Source of the DNA: Desulfotomaculaceae bacterium
GTDB taxonomy: Bacteria > Bacillota > Desulfotomaculia > Desulfotomaculales > Pelotomaculaceae
Assembly (NCBI GenBank): GCA_028704035.1
Contig: JAQVLS010000009.1
Location: forward strand, 1-17,009
DNA: 17,009 nucleotides
Direction of reading: 5' to 3'
Shown here piece by piece: positions 6,892 to 13,371 of this stretch. The position numbers were made by a program, and so were the translations under genes. The notes under the pieces are model-generated. The model saw nothing but the letters and a program-made list of their open reading frames with translations. It was not told the origin of the DNA and ran no database searches. The stretch's first letter is position 1. Every line of letters starts with the position of its first letter.

Positions 6892-7018
6892 AATGGCCGG
6901 CTGAATCTTTATTTACGGTGCCAGAGGGATTCAACGCGGCAGTGATTTAGACGGAAACCTTGCAGCTTATTGGATATAATGCAATTTATAACTTACTAAA
7001 CGGAGGGGGAGAGTGTTT

Positions 7019-8014
7019 ATGAAAAAAAGTTTATTTGCATTGGTGCTGTTGTCATCCTTGCTGCTGCTGCTGATGGGATGCGGCAATGCCAAGGAGACCG
7101 GGCAGAAACAGGATTTAAAGAAAGTAACGGTTCTGCTGGATTGGACGCCGAACACCAACCATACCGGGGTTTACGTGGCGCAACAGCGTGGTTATTATAA
7201 GGAACAGGGACTTGATGTGGAAATTGTCCAGCCCGGCGAAGGCAGCGCCGCCCAGCTGGTAGCCGCCGGTCAGGCTGAATTCGGCTTCAGCTACCAGGAG
7301 GAGGTCACCATCGCCCGCACCACGGGTGTGCCCATAAAGGCTCTGGCGGCGGTAATCCAGCATAATACATCGGGTTTTGCTTCCCCGGCAGCGAAGGAAA
7401 TTAAGACACCCAAAGATTTTGAGGGCAAAAAATACGGAGGCTGGGGTTCACCTGCAGAGGAGGCTATGATCAGAGCGCTGATGAATGGGGAAAACGCCGA
7501 CTTTGCCAGTGTGGAAATGATTAACATCGGCACGGCTGACTTTTTTACCAGCATCAGCAGGGACGTTGACTTTGCCTGGATCTTTTGGGGATGGACCGGC
7601 ATTGAGTCGGAACAAAAAGGGATACCCCTCAATTTTATTCGCCTCACGGATTATAATGATGCCCTTGACTTTTATACGCCGCTGCTGATCGCCAACGACG
7701 ACATGGTGAAAAACAACCAGGCGCTGGTTTCAGCTTTTATGAAAGCTACGGCTAAAGGATATACCGATTGTATTAGAGAGCCGCGGGAAGCAGGACAGAT
7801 CCTGCTTGACCGCGTGCCCGAGCTGAACAAGGATCTGGTTATGGCCAGCCAGGTATACCTGGCTGGAGAATACAAGGGCGACGCGCCTGTATGGGGCCAG
7901 ATGACGGAGCAGCGCTGGCAGAAGTACGCTGGTTGGATGTACAACCAGGGTCTTATCGAAAAAACGTTGGATTACCAGCAGGCTTTTACCAATGAATTTC
8001 TGCCCAAGGAGTAA
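7019..8014 (+). CDS. ABC transporter substrate-binding lipoprotein, NMT1/ThiY-like
   Basis: This exported lipoprotein has a signal MKKSLFALVLLSSLLLLLMG with lipobox LLMGC (Cys21 becomes the lipidated N-terminus). The mature part is an NMT1/THI5-like periplasmic-binding fold. LLDWTPNTNHTGVYVAQQ followed by GYYKEQGLDVEI is the hallmark of ThiY-type proteins that bind thiamine pyrimidine precursors, and GGWGSPAEEAMI and FWGWTGIESEQ also fit this branch. It is 331 residues long. GGAGGGGGA precedes both ATG 7019 and an in-frame GTG at 7013; GGAGG spacing slightly favours GTG, but the signal peptide starts naturally at ATG, so the difference of two residues is open. It lies between its permease and its ATPase. 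Ligand: formylaminopyrimidine or HMP by family, though the terminal thiamine pyrophosphokinase would suit thiamine. Confidence 0.9.
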   Translation: MKKSLFALVLLSSLLLLLMGCGNAKETGQKQDLKKVTVLLDWTPNTNHTGVYVAQQRGYYKEQGLDVEIVQPGEGSAAQLVAAGQAEFGFSYQEEVTIARTTGVPIKALAAVIQHNTSGFASPAAKEIKTPKDFEGKKYGGWGSPAEEAMIRALMNGENADFASVEMINIGTADFFTSISRDVDFAWIFWGWTGIESEQKGIPLNFIRLTDYNDALDFYTPLLIANDDMVKNNQALVSAFMKATAKGYTDCIREPREAGQILLDRVPELNKDLVMASQVYLAGEYKGDAPVWGQMTEQRWQKYAGWMYNQGLIEKTLDYQQAFTNEFLPKE

Positions 8015-8020
8015 ATAATA

Positions 8021-8761
8021 TTGCCGGAGATAGTAGTTGAGGGAGTCAGCAAGACCCAGGGCGGTCTGCTGACTCTTGGAGAAATCAATGTAGTAGCCGG
8101 CGCCGGGGATTTTATCGGTATCCTCGGCCCCAGCGGCTGCGGCAAGAGCACACTTTTCAATATTATATCCGGTTTGCTGAGGCCGGACCGGGGACGCGTT
8201 TTGATTGACGGCCGGGACGTCACAGGCCGTACCGGGCGGGTAAGCTACATGCGCCAGAAAGACCTGCTGCTGCCATCCCTGAATATTGTGGAGAACGTCA
8301 GTATCCCGCTGGTTTTAAAAGGTATGCCGAAAAAACAGGCCTGTGCGGAAGCGGCGGCTCATTTTAAGCAATTTGGGCTGGAAGGGTTTGAAAAATACTA
8401 TCCCAGACAGTTGTCAGGCGGTATGAGGCAGAGGGCCGCTATGTTGAGGACCTACCTTTTCTCCAGCGATATCCTGCTGCTGGACGAGCCCTTCGCATCA
8501 CTAGACGCCATAACGAAAAGGAAGATGCAGACTTGGCTGATCGACGTTTTCAACGTGATTAACCCTACTGTCATGTATATAACTCATGATGTTGACGAAG
8601 CGCTTTACCTGTGCGACAGGATTTATGTGCTATCGGATTGTCCCACGGTTGTCAAGCTTGAAATACGTGTTCCTCTCTGCCGTCCGCCGCACGGCCGCAC
8701 CATTGTTGACCCGGAATACGGCGTGATCCGGGATAAGGTCATGGAGGCGCTGGAGATTTGA
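8021..8761 (+). CDS. ABC transporter ATPase of the thiamine/precursor importer (ThiZ-like)
   Basis: The cytoplasmic ATPase, 246 residues, is complete: Walker A GPSGCGKST (36-44), Q-loop MRQKDLLLPSLN, signature LSGGMRQR (131-138), Walker B ILLLDEP (151-157) with D-loop SLD, and switch His189 (THD). It belongs to the SsuB/TauB/ThiZ branch (COG1116). TTG 8021 is the start, with AAGGAG (8006-8011) 9 bases upstream overlapping the end of the binding-protein gene, which stops 6 bases before this start. It energises the upstream permease. Confidence 0.92.
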   Translation: MPEIVVEGVSKTQGGLLTLGEINVVAGAGDFIGILGPSGCGKSTLFNIISGLLRPDRGRVLIDGRDVTGRTGRVSYMRQKDLLLPSLNIVENVSIPLVLKGMPKKQACAEAAAHFKQFGLEGFEKYYPRQLSGGMRQRAAMLRTYLFSSDILLLDEPFASLDAITKRKMQTWLIDVFNVINPTVMYITHDVDEALYLCDRIYVLSDCPTVVKLEIRVPLCRPPHGRTIVDPEYGVIRDKVMEALEI

Positions 8762-8895
8762 ATACATCTCGCGCCGCATTTTTCTTAATTTATGCTCGCA
8801 GAGATCCTCTGGCGGGGATGGGTGACCGTTTAGCTACGGGTCGATGACGCAGGAATTTCCAAATAGAGAATTTTCCCTATAAAGAAAGGAACGGT

Positions 8896-9549
8896 TTGTG
8901 GGCGATGAAATACCTGGTGATTACCAACGGGACATACGGTGACCTTGACTGGTACAGGAGCAGGATCAATAAGTTTGCGAAAAAAATCGCTGTGGATGGC
9001 GGCGCGGGGCGCGCCCGTGAATTGGGCATAATACCGGACTGGATCGTGGGCGACATGGACTCCATCAGCGCACATGACCGCAGGTTTATGGAAGAAGCGG
9101 GCGTTTGCTTTGAGCTGCACCCCGCAGAAAAAGACTTCACCGACACACAGATTGCCCTGAAGCTGGTGGAAAGGGAAGGCGGCCGGGAAATAGAGATTTG
9201 GGGTGGGACCGGCTCCAGACTGGACCATAACCTTTCCAATATTCTCAGCGCATTGTCCTTCCTGGAGCGGGGTATTAACATCGTATTTGAATCGCCTGAC
9301 CTTTCTGTTTATTTTGTTGAAAAACAACTTGTGGTCCCGGGTGTGCCGGGTGAAACTGTCTCGTTGATTGCGCTGAACAACCAGGTGTCGGGTGTAGATC
9401 TGTGCGGATTCAAGTACCCGCTGAACAAAGCTACCCTGGAGATAAACTGGCAGTGGGCCATTTCTAACATCATCACCGGGAAAAACCCGGTTGTGCGCCT
9501 GGATTCGGGTATCCTGGCCGTTTTCCATTACAAGAAGCCGGTTTCTTAA
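8896..9549 (+). CDS. Thiamine pyrophosphokinase
   Basis: Transfers pyrophosphate from ATP to thiamine, producing thiamine diphosphate. All family blocks are present: AVDGGAGRARELGIIPDWIV (32-51), GDMDS (52-56), EKDFTDTQIAL (78-88) and GGTGSRLDHNLSN (103-115), with the C-terminal beta domain after residue 140. The 217 residues are the usual length. TTG 8896 is given as start because AAAGGA lies 5 bases before it; ATG 8905 (three residues later) begins at the usual family N-terminus MKYLVITNG but is 14 bases from that site. It is the last gene of the riboswitch operon and closes the route from imported thiamine to the E1 cofactor and riboswitch ligand. A 134-base spacer with small hairpins separates it from the ATPase. 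Confidence 0.93.
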   Translation: MWAMKYLVITNGTYGDLDWYRSRINKFAKKIAVDGGAGRARELGIIPDWIVGDMDSISAHDRRFMEEAGVCFELHPAEKDFTDTQIALKLVEREGGREIEIWGGTGSRLDHNLSNILSALSFLERGINIVFESPDLSVYFVEKQLVVPGVPGETVSLIALNNQVSGVDLCGFKYPLNKATLEINWQWAISNIITGKNPVVRLDSGILAVFHYKKPVS

Positions 9550-9620
9550 AGGTTTTCAACTAATCGCCATTGCGCTGGAAATAAACAGGGTTAATAGCTA
9601 AAAAATTTGGAGCGCCGCAG

Positions 9621-9862
9621 ATGAAAATTGAAAAAGGGGAGACGCCCCGGCGGACATACTTTTAAAGGAAGTTTTTGTAGTTAACGTCTTTACCGGAGAG
9701 ATCCTGAAACAAAGCGTGGCTATGACAGACGGTATAATCGCCGGTGTGGGTGATTACGTCCCGGGCAAAGAAATACTTGACTTGTCTGGGGAATACTTCA
9801 TACCCGGTTTGATAGACGCCCGCATCCACATTGAAGGTTCACCGTGGTTGGATTGCCGATAA
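9621..9862 (+). pseudogene. ade: Adenine deaminase 5' remnant (frameshifted and truncated)
   Basis: From about 9641 the frame reads DAPADILLKEVFVVNVFTGE, then VAMTDGIIAGVGDY and GEYFIPGLIDARIHIEGS, which is the N-terminal composite domain of adenine deaminase up to the metal-binding HIE strand (family form GLIDGHVHIES). ATG 9621 has GGAG 8 bases upstream but lies in another frame; one extra A in the A-run at 9631-9635 would join it as MKIEKRGDAPADILLK. Family similarity stops near 9841, and the frame ends at TAA 9860-9862 after an unrelated PWLDCR. Intact proteins have roughly 550-600 residues, so almost the whole catalytic domain is missing and no later part is seen here. The 5' frameshift and 3' loss indicate a dead gene. 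This relic fills most of the spacer 9550-9877. Confidence 0.8.
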
Positions 9863-9877
9863 ATACCTTTTCTTGTC

Positions 9878-10360
9878 CTACATATGACCGACTACGCTCG
9901 ACATGTGACCGCACCATTCGGCAGTTTCCCGGATTACGTCTTCCAGCAGGAAGCGGTAGATCGAGCCGGTGGCGGCCTTTATTTGTTCTTCCCCGGTTAT
10001 TTCGCCCTGGTTGCTGTACGAGTTCCAGTCAGGCACGGCAACCTCGCCTTCGAGCCTGGTGCAGATGGTAAAGCCGGTGTCCCTGCCGGCAAAGTGCTGC
10101 ATGCTGTATATCTCTGACAAGTCTTGAGAAACAGTAATTTGCTCATTTTTGTCGCTGATTATAACTATCAGCTTGGGGAGCAGTGACAGGATTGTCGAGA
10201 CCGGCAGGTCATTTTCCCTGGACCAGCGCCAGAGGAAAACATCCGGCCTCTGCCCGGCATCATCCCAGGCTTCCGCTTCCGCCAGCTTAAAACCGGTGTC
10301 TTCCCATGCGACCGCATATTCCGCGGCGCTGCCGGGCGCGATAACAGTAAAGAGTTTCAT
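9878..10360 (-). CDS. Hypothetical protein, 160 residues
   Basis: I do not recognise a family. The frame is well supported as a gene by GGAGGTGAT, a near-ideal ribosome site 5 bases before ATG on the minus strand. The protein looks soluble and acidic, without signal peptide or membrane helix. Predictable strands occur near the start (KLFTVIAPG) and the middle (LPKLIVIISD), with an amphipathic helix near the C-terminus (SIYRFLLEDVIRETAEWCGH). Two Cys and a Trp-rich patch (VFLWRWSREN) are notable. It is downstream of the sirtuin gene on the same strand, with a 146-base spacer holding a long palindrome, so cotranscription is possible but not assured. Its stop lies close to the breakpoint of the adenine deaminase relic. 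Confidence 0.7.
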   Translation of the reverse strand: MKLFTVIAPGSAAEYAVAWEDTGFKLAEAEAWDDAGQRPDVFLWRWSRENDLPVSTILSLLPKLIVIISDKNEQITVSQDLSEIYSMQHFAGRDTGFTICTRLEGEVAVPDWNSYSNQGEITGEEQIKAATGSIYRFLLEDVIRETAEWCGHMSSVVGHM

Positions 10361-10450
10361 ATAATCACCTCCAAACAGGGGACGGTTCGAGTTTCAATTT
10401 ATGCTGTTAGCAGACTCGTGTCTTAAAAAGACATATAATGACAGCGGAAT

Positions 10451-10502
10451 GGGGACACACTTCCTCTTATGGGTATTCGTTTGTGGTAGGAGCTATGTCC
10501 CC
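10451..10502. repeat. Long imperfect inverted repeat (REP-like) after the sirtuin gene
   Basis: GGGGACACACTTCCT (10451-10465) pairs with AGGAGCTATGTCCCC (10488-10502): seven outer pairs, an internal mismatch zone, then five more pairs, around a 22-base loop. It begins 4 bases beyond the sirtuin stop on the minus strand and lacks a T-run. A related half-motif GGGGACGGTTC lies at 10379-10389, and a smaller GGGACA/TGTCCC palindrome lies at 14255-14273. This suggests a dispersed genomic repeat family rather than a gene-specific terminator. Confidence 0.6.
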
Positions 10503-10506
10503 GACC

Positions 10507-11337
10507 TTACATTTTCAAGGCTTTGTCAATGCCGCGCAGCGTTTCCAGACCCGCGCAGGCTATCGATATGTGCGGCTGCCGTATATGTGGCTCGCGCAGG
10601 TTAATCCGGATCACTGTTACATGGCGCTGGTCCCCGATATGTTCGCTCATGCGCCTGATCGTCGGTACACTGGTACCGGCGCCGATCTCGACCACCACCA
10701 GGTTTTCGTCCCGGTGCTCGTATAAAAAGTGGTTGAAGCGGTAACTCTGGCGATCCGAGCGGTCGCTGAGCCATGAGAAATCCCCGAACATCAGGATGTT
10801 GGGCCTGGCTATCGCGGTACAGCGGGGGCATTGTGGAATATGTTGCGCCCGCATAGTGTTGAGGTCGACAGGGACGATTTCATCGCTTTCCCATATTTCG
10901 TCGCTGCACGGCGTCAGGCATTGCATATAAAGGATCGAGCCGTGAACCTCGTAAACCTTGTCTTCAGCAAAGCCTGACCGCTGGAAATGCCCGTCGACAT
11001 TGGATGTGGCGACAAAATAGTCAAGGTTGTAACGTCTTATCCAATCCAGTATGATCTGGAAACCGTCATGCGGGCTGGTATCACGGTAAAGGTTGGCGCG
11101 ATGTCCATAAAATCCCCAACCGAATGGCGGGTCCATAGCAAAGTGGACGGGATTTGCCGTTTCGATAAAGCTGACGCCCAGCCGCTCATACATGGGGTAG
11201 GCCTTCCAGAAGCCCTTGTCGCCGCGGAAGTCCGGCAGCCCGGAATCCACGCCCATGCCTGCCCCGGCTGTGACGACGATCGCCTTGGCGTCCTTTATAA
11301 TAACGGCGACCTCGTTGTATTTTTTTTGTAGGTCCAT
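10507..11337 (-). CDS. Sir2-family NAD-dependent deacylase (sirtuin)
   Basis: The 276-residue protein has the complete sirtuin core. The NAD-binding loop is GAGMGVDSGLPDFRG (25-39); the NID-like motif TSNVDGHFQ (111-119) replaces the classic TQNID.LH; the catalytic His is in EVHGS (His132). Zinc ligands are Cys140, Cys144, Cys170 and Cys173 (C-X3-C and C-X2-C). RPNILMFGD (178-186), GAGTS (219-223) and INL (245-247) close the site. The insert FWKAYPMYERLG plus WGFYGHRANLYR marks a bacterial subgroup different from the CobB type. The ATG has AAGGAG 7 bases upstream. It probably acts on cytoplasmic acylated proteins, or on ADP-ribose-type NAD chemistry; the substrate is unknown. No macrodomain, lipoylation or obvious defence gene is adjacent. 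Confidence 0.92.
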   Translation of the reverse strand: MDLQKKYNEVAVIIKDAKAIVVTAGAGMGVDSGLPDFRGDKGFWKAYPMYERLGVSFIETANPVHFAMDPPFGWGFYGHRANLYRDTSPHDGFQIILDWIRRYNLDYFVATSNVDGHFQRSGFAEDKVYEVHGSILYMQCLTPCSDEIWESDEIVPVDLNTMRAQHIPQCPRCTAIARPNILMFGDFSWLSDRSDRQSYRFNHFLYEHRDENLVVVEIGAGTSVPTIRRMSEHIGDQRHVTVIRINLREPHIRQPHISIACAGLETLRGIDKALKM

Positions 11338-11420
11338 ATTTATTCTCCTTGTGAAAGGTGTGTTTCTTTAATATTAATAATTCTAGATATAATGCCAATC
11401 CCTTCTAAATAGATTTAAAT

Positions 11421-11490
11421 GAAACCGCCGGGAAGTCTCCAAGCTCTTGGAATCCCCTTCCTAAGTAAAGCGAAGGGAGGGGTAGTTCAC
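11421..11490 (+). mobile_element. Orphan IS200/IS605-type right end (omega-RNA-scaffold-like), no tnpB
   Basis: The segment has the arrangement I associate with the 3' end of IS200/IS605 (IS1341-type) elements: a GGAAGTCTCC stretch, a small hairpin (CCAAG/CTTGG at 11439-11450), then a subterminal hairpin CCCCTTCC (11454-11461) with GGGAGGGG (11475-11482), eight pairs with a 13-base loop, ending in GTAGTTCAC (11482-11490). In such elements this end is also the scaffold of the TnpB guide RNA. No tnpA or tnpB frame is present on either strand nearby. It is therefore a remnant, a tnpB-less mini-element, or a retained RNA. The rest of the 319-base spacer 11338-11656 is AT-rich with no gene seen. 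The identification is from memory of end structures, not a database match. Confidence 0.5.
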
Positions 11491-11656
11491 AAATTCGTTG
11501 TATAAATATCTATGTGTATCTTTGCATGCAAAAATTATGTTTTAGTTGAAGGAAATATTTTGTATAAAACAGAATATAAAAAACGCTATAGTTGCACAAA
11601 TAAATAGTATAAGCGGGAACAATAACAAAAATGAGAAATTTGAAGGGGTAACCAAA

Positions 11657-12637
11657 ATGATGAAAATCAAGATTATAGGCCTGCTGACAGTAATTGCGGT
11701 TCTTATAGCCGCCGGCTGCGGGATAGGTGACAGTAAAAAGCATGAGAGCCCGGCCAAGCCGGAAAAAATTATAGTACAGGCTCCCACGGCGCCCCCCACA
11801 ACGCCGCTTTTTAAATTTGCCAAGGACGGCGTTCTGAATGGGGCAAAATTGGAACTCATCATATACAAATCGGTGGAGGAGGCAACCACCAGGATAGCCA
11901 AAGGCGAGGCTGATTTCACAGTGTTGCCGCTGAACGTGGCCGCCAAGCTTTACAACAAGCAGGTGGATATATCCCTGGCTAATGTGAGTACCTGGGGTAT
12001 CCTTTATCTTTTGACTACGGACAGCCAGGTGTCCAACTGGCAGGATCTTAAAGGGAAAGAACTATATGTTGGCGCCCAGGGATCTAGTCCCGACGTCCTG
12101 ACCCGGTATTTCATTAGTAAAAACGGAATGAAAGAGAGTGATATCAAACTTGCCTATCTGAACTCTCCGGAAATCGCCCAGCTGATGATCAACGGGCTGA
12201 CGAAAAACGCCGTATTGCCGGAGCCGCTGGCAACACAGGTGTTAATGAACAACAGCCGGGCCCGTCTGGCCAGAGATTTTTATGAAGACTGGCAGATCTT
12301 TGAAGGGAAGGATGCGAGACTGCCCCAGGCCGGCATGGTTGTCCGCAATGAATTTGCCCGCCTGTACCCCGCAGCTGTGACTGAATTTCAGAATGTCTAT
12401 AAGAGCGCCGTGGAATGGACCGTGGCTAATCCGGCAGAAGCAGCCCCGCTGGCGCGATCAAATATGAATATTGCGGAGTCGGTATTTATCAAGAGCATGG
12501 AAAAAACCCACATGTTTTTCGCCACCGGTACGGAAGCCAGGGAGGATGTGCATACATATTTGTCCAGGCTGCTCGATATTTCGCCTGATATGGTGGGGGG
12601 AAAACTTCCCGATGAAAAATTCTTCCTTGCTGACTAG
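11657..12637 (+). CDS. ABC transporter substrate-binding lipoprotein (NMT1/SsuA-like), ligand unknown
   Basis: Exported lipoprotein of 326 residues with a short basic N-terminus, hydrophobic segment and lipobox IAAGC (Cys21). After a Lys/Pro-rich linker the binding fold begins with KIIVQAPTAPPTTPLFKFAK, then ADFTVLPLNVAAKLYNK and WQDLKGKELYVGAQGSSPDV, the pattern of the COG0715 nitrate/sulfonate/taurine and NMT1-like group. ATG 11657 is chosen over an in-frame ATG at 11546 because GAAGGGG lies 8 bases before it and the signal peptide begins there. It is first in a three-gene operon with permease and ATPase; the permease start overlaps its end by 26 bases. The ligand may be an organic anion, sulfonate or vitamin precursor; nothing here decides. 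It differs in sequence from the ThiY-like protein at 7019. Confidence 0.88.
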   Translation: MMKIKIIGLLTVIAVLIAAGCGIGDSKKHESPAKPEKIIVQAPTAPPTTPLFKFAKDGVLNGAKLELIIYKSVEEATTRIAKGEADFTVLPLNVAAKLYNKQVDISLANVSTWGILYLLTTDSQVSNWQDLKGKELYVGAQGSSPDVLTRYFISKNGMKESDIKLAYLNSPEIAQLMINGLTKNAVLPEPLATQVLMNNSRARLARDFYEDWQIFEGKDARLPQAGMVVRNEFARLYPAAVTEFQNVYKSAVEWTVANPAEAAPLARSNMNIAESVFIKSMEKTHMFFATGTEAREDVHTYLSRLLDISPDMVGGKLPDEKFFLAD

Positions 12638-13364
12638 GGGCCTGGCGTCCCTTTTTGGTTTAATAGTTTTTATTCTGCTGTGGCAGCTGGCGTCGGGTTA
12701 CTACCATCAGGTTATTCTGCCGTCTCCCATGGAAGTGGCCCGGTCCGTTGTTAAACTAACGGTAAGTGGGCAGCTGTGGGAGCAGGGGGGGCAGACGATA
12801 GCCCGCGGCCTGGCCGGTTTCGGTCTGGCTGTATTAATAGGCTTGCCCTTGGGCCTGTTTATCGGTCTCAGCCCGTTGATATCAAGCCTTTTAAGGCCGC
12901 TTATAGTGGGCCTGCAGGTAACGCCGCTCGTTTCCTGGCTGCTGCTGGCCATGATCTGGCTTGGTTTCAGCAAGGTCCCTTCCTTTGTCGTCTTTGTGAC
13001 CACTTTACCCCTGATCATCATCAATACTATCCAGGGAGTAAAAAACATAGACGCCCAGCTGCTGCAGATGGCTGCGGTGTTTCAGATCAACCGTTCGCGC
13101 CTCTTCCGTGAGATCTACCTGCCACAGATCCTGCCATACCTGCTGGCTGGTGTTGTCACCGCCCTGGGTACTACCTGGAAAGCTGTAGCGATGGCCGAGT
13201 TCCTGAGCGTTTCCACGGGTGTTGGCGCCAGGATGGCAGTAGCGCGGATAAACCTGGAGACCGCAGACCTTTTTGCCTGGACCTTTGTCCTGGTAGCCCT
13301 TGGGCTGCTTACGGACAGACTGTTATCCCATCTCGTCAATAAGAGACTGCGCCACTGGATGTGA
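12612..13364 (+). CDS. ABC transporter permease (SsuC/TauC-like) of the second importer
   Basis: A 250-residue inner-membrane protein of the BPD_transp_1 family with about six helices; LPSPMEVARSVVKL near the N-terminus is characteristic of the SsuC/TauC group. The EAA docking loop is AAVFQINRSRLFREIYLPQI followed by LPYLLAGVVTALGTTWKAVA. ATG 12612 falls inside the binding-protein gene (26-base overlap); a longer in-frame extension to 12471 only overlaps coding sequence and lacks family similarity. The ATPase starts 7 bases after its stop. It forms the channel for the unknown ligand of the lipoprotein at 11657. Confidence 0.88.
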   Translation: MKNSSLLTRGLASLFGLIVFILLWQLASGYYHQVILPSPMEVARSVVKLTVSGQLWEQGGQTIARGLAGFGLAVLIGLPLGLFIGLSPLISSLLRPLIVGLQVTPLVSWLLLAMIWLGFSKVPSFVVFVTTLPLIIINTIQGVKNIDAQLLQMAAVFQINRSRLFREIYLPQILPYLLAGVVTALGTTWKAVAMAEFLSVSTGVGARMAVARINLETADLFAWTFVLVALGLLTDRLLSHLVNKRLRHWM

Positions 13365-13371
13365 TAAAACC

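Noticed and set aside
8762..8895. Second riboswitch before thiamine pyrophosphokinase
   Set aside because: The hairpins do not contain THI-box or other aptamer consensus segments I know, so it is kept only as a low-interest leader.
8830..9528. Long minus-strand open frame (232 codons) opposite thiamine pyrophosphokinase
   Set aside because: It lies fully antisense to a well-supported enzyme gene, has no ribosome site, and its protein composition is that of a shadow frame.
11425..11508. Small plus-strand frame through the transposon-end-like hairpins
   Set aside because: The frame seems incidental to a structured, palindromic end and has no ribosome site.
11546..11656. N-terminal extension of the second binding protein from ATG 11546
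   Set aside because: It would bury the lipoprotein signal peptide 37 residues inside the protein; ATG 11657 has a ribosome site and begins the signal directly.
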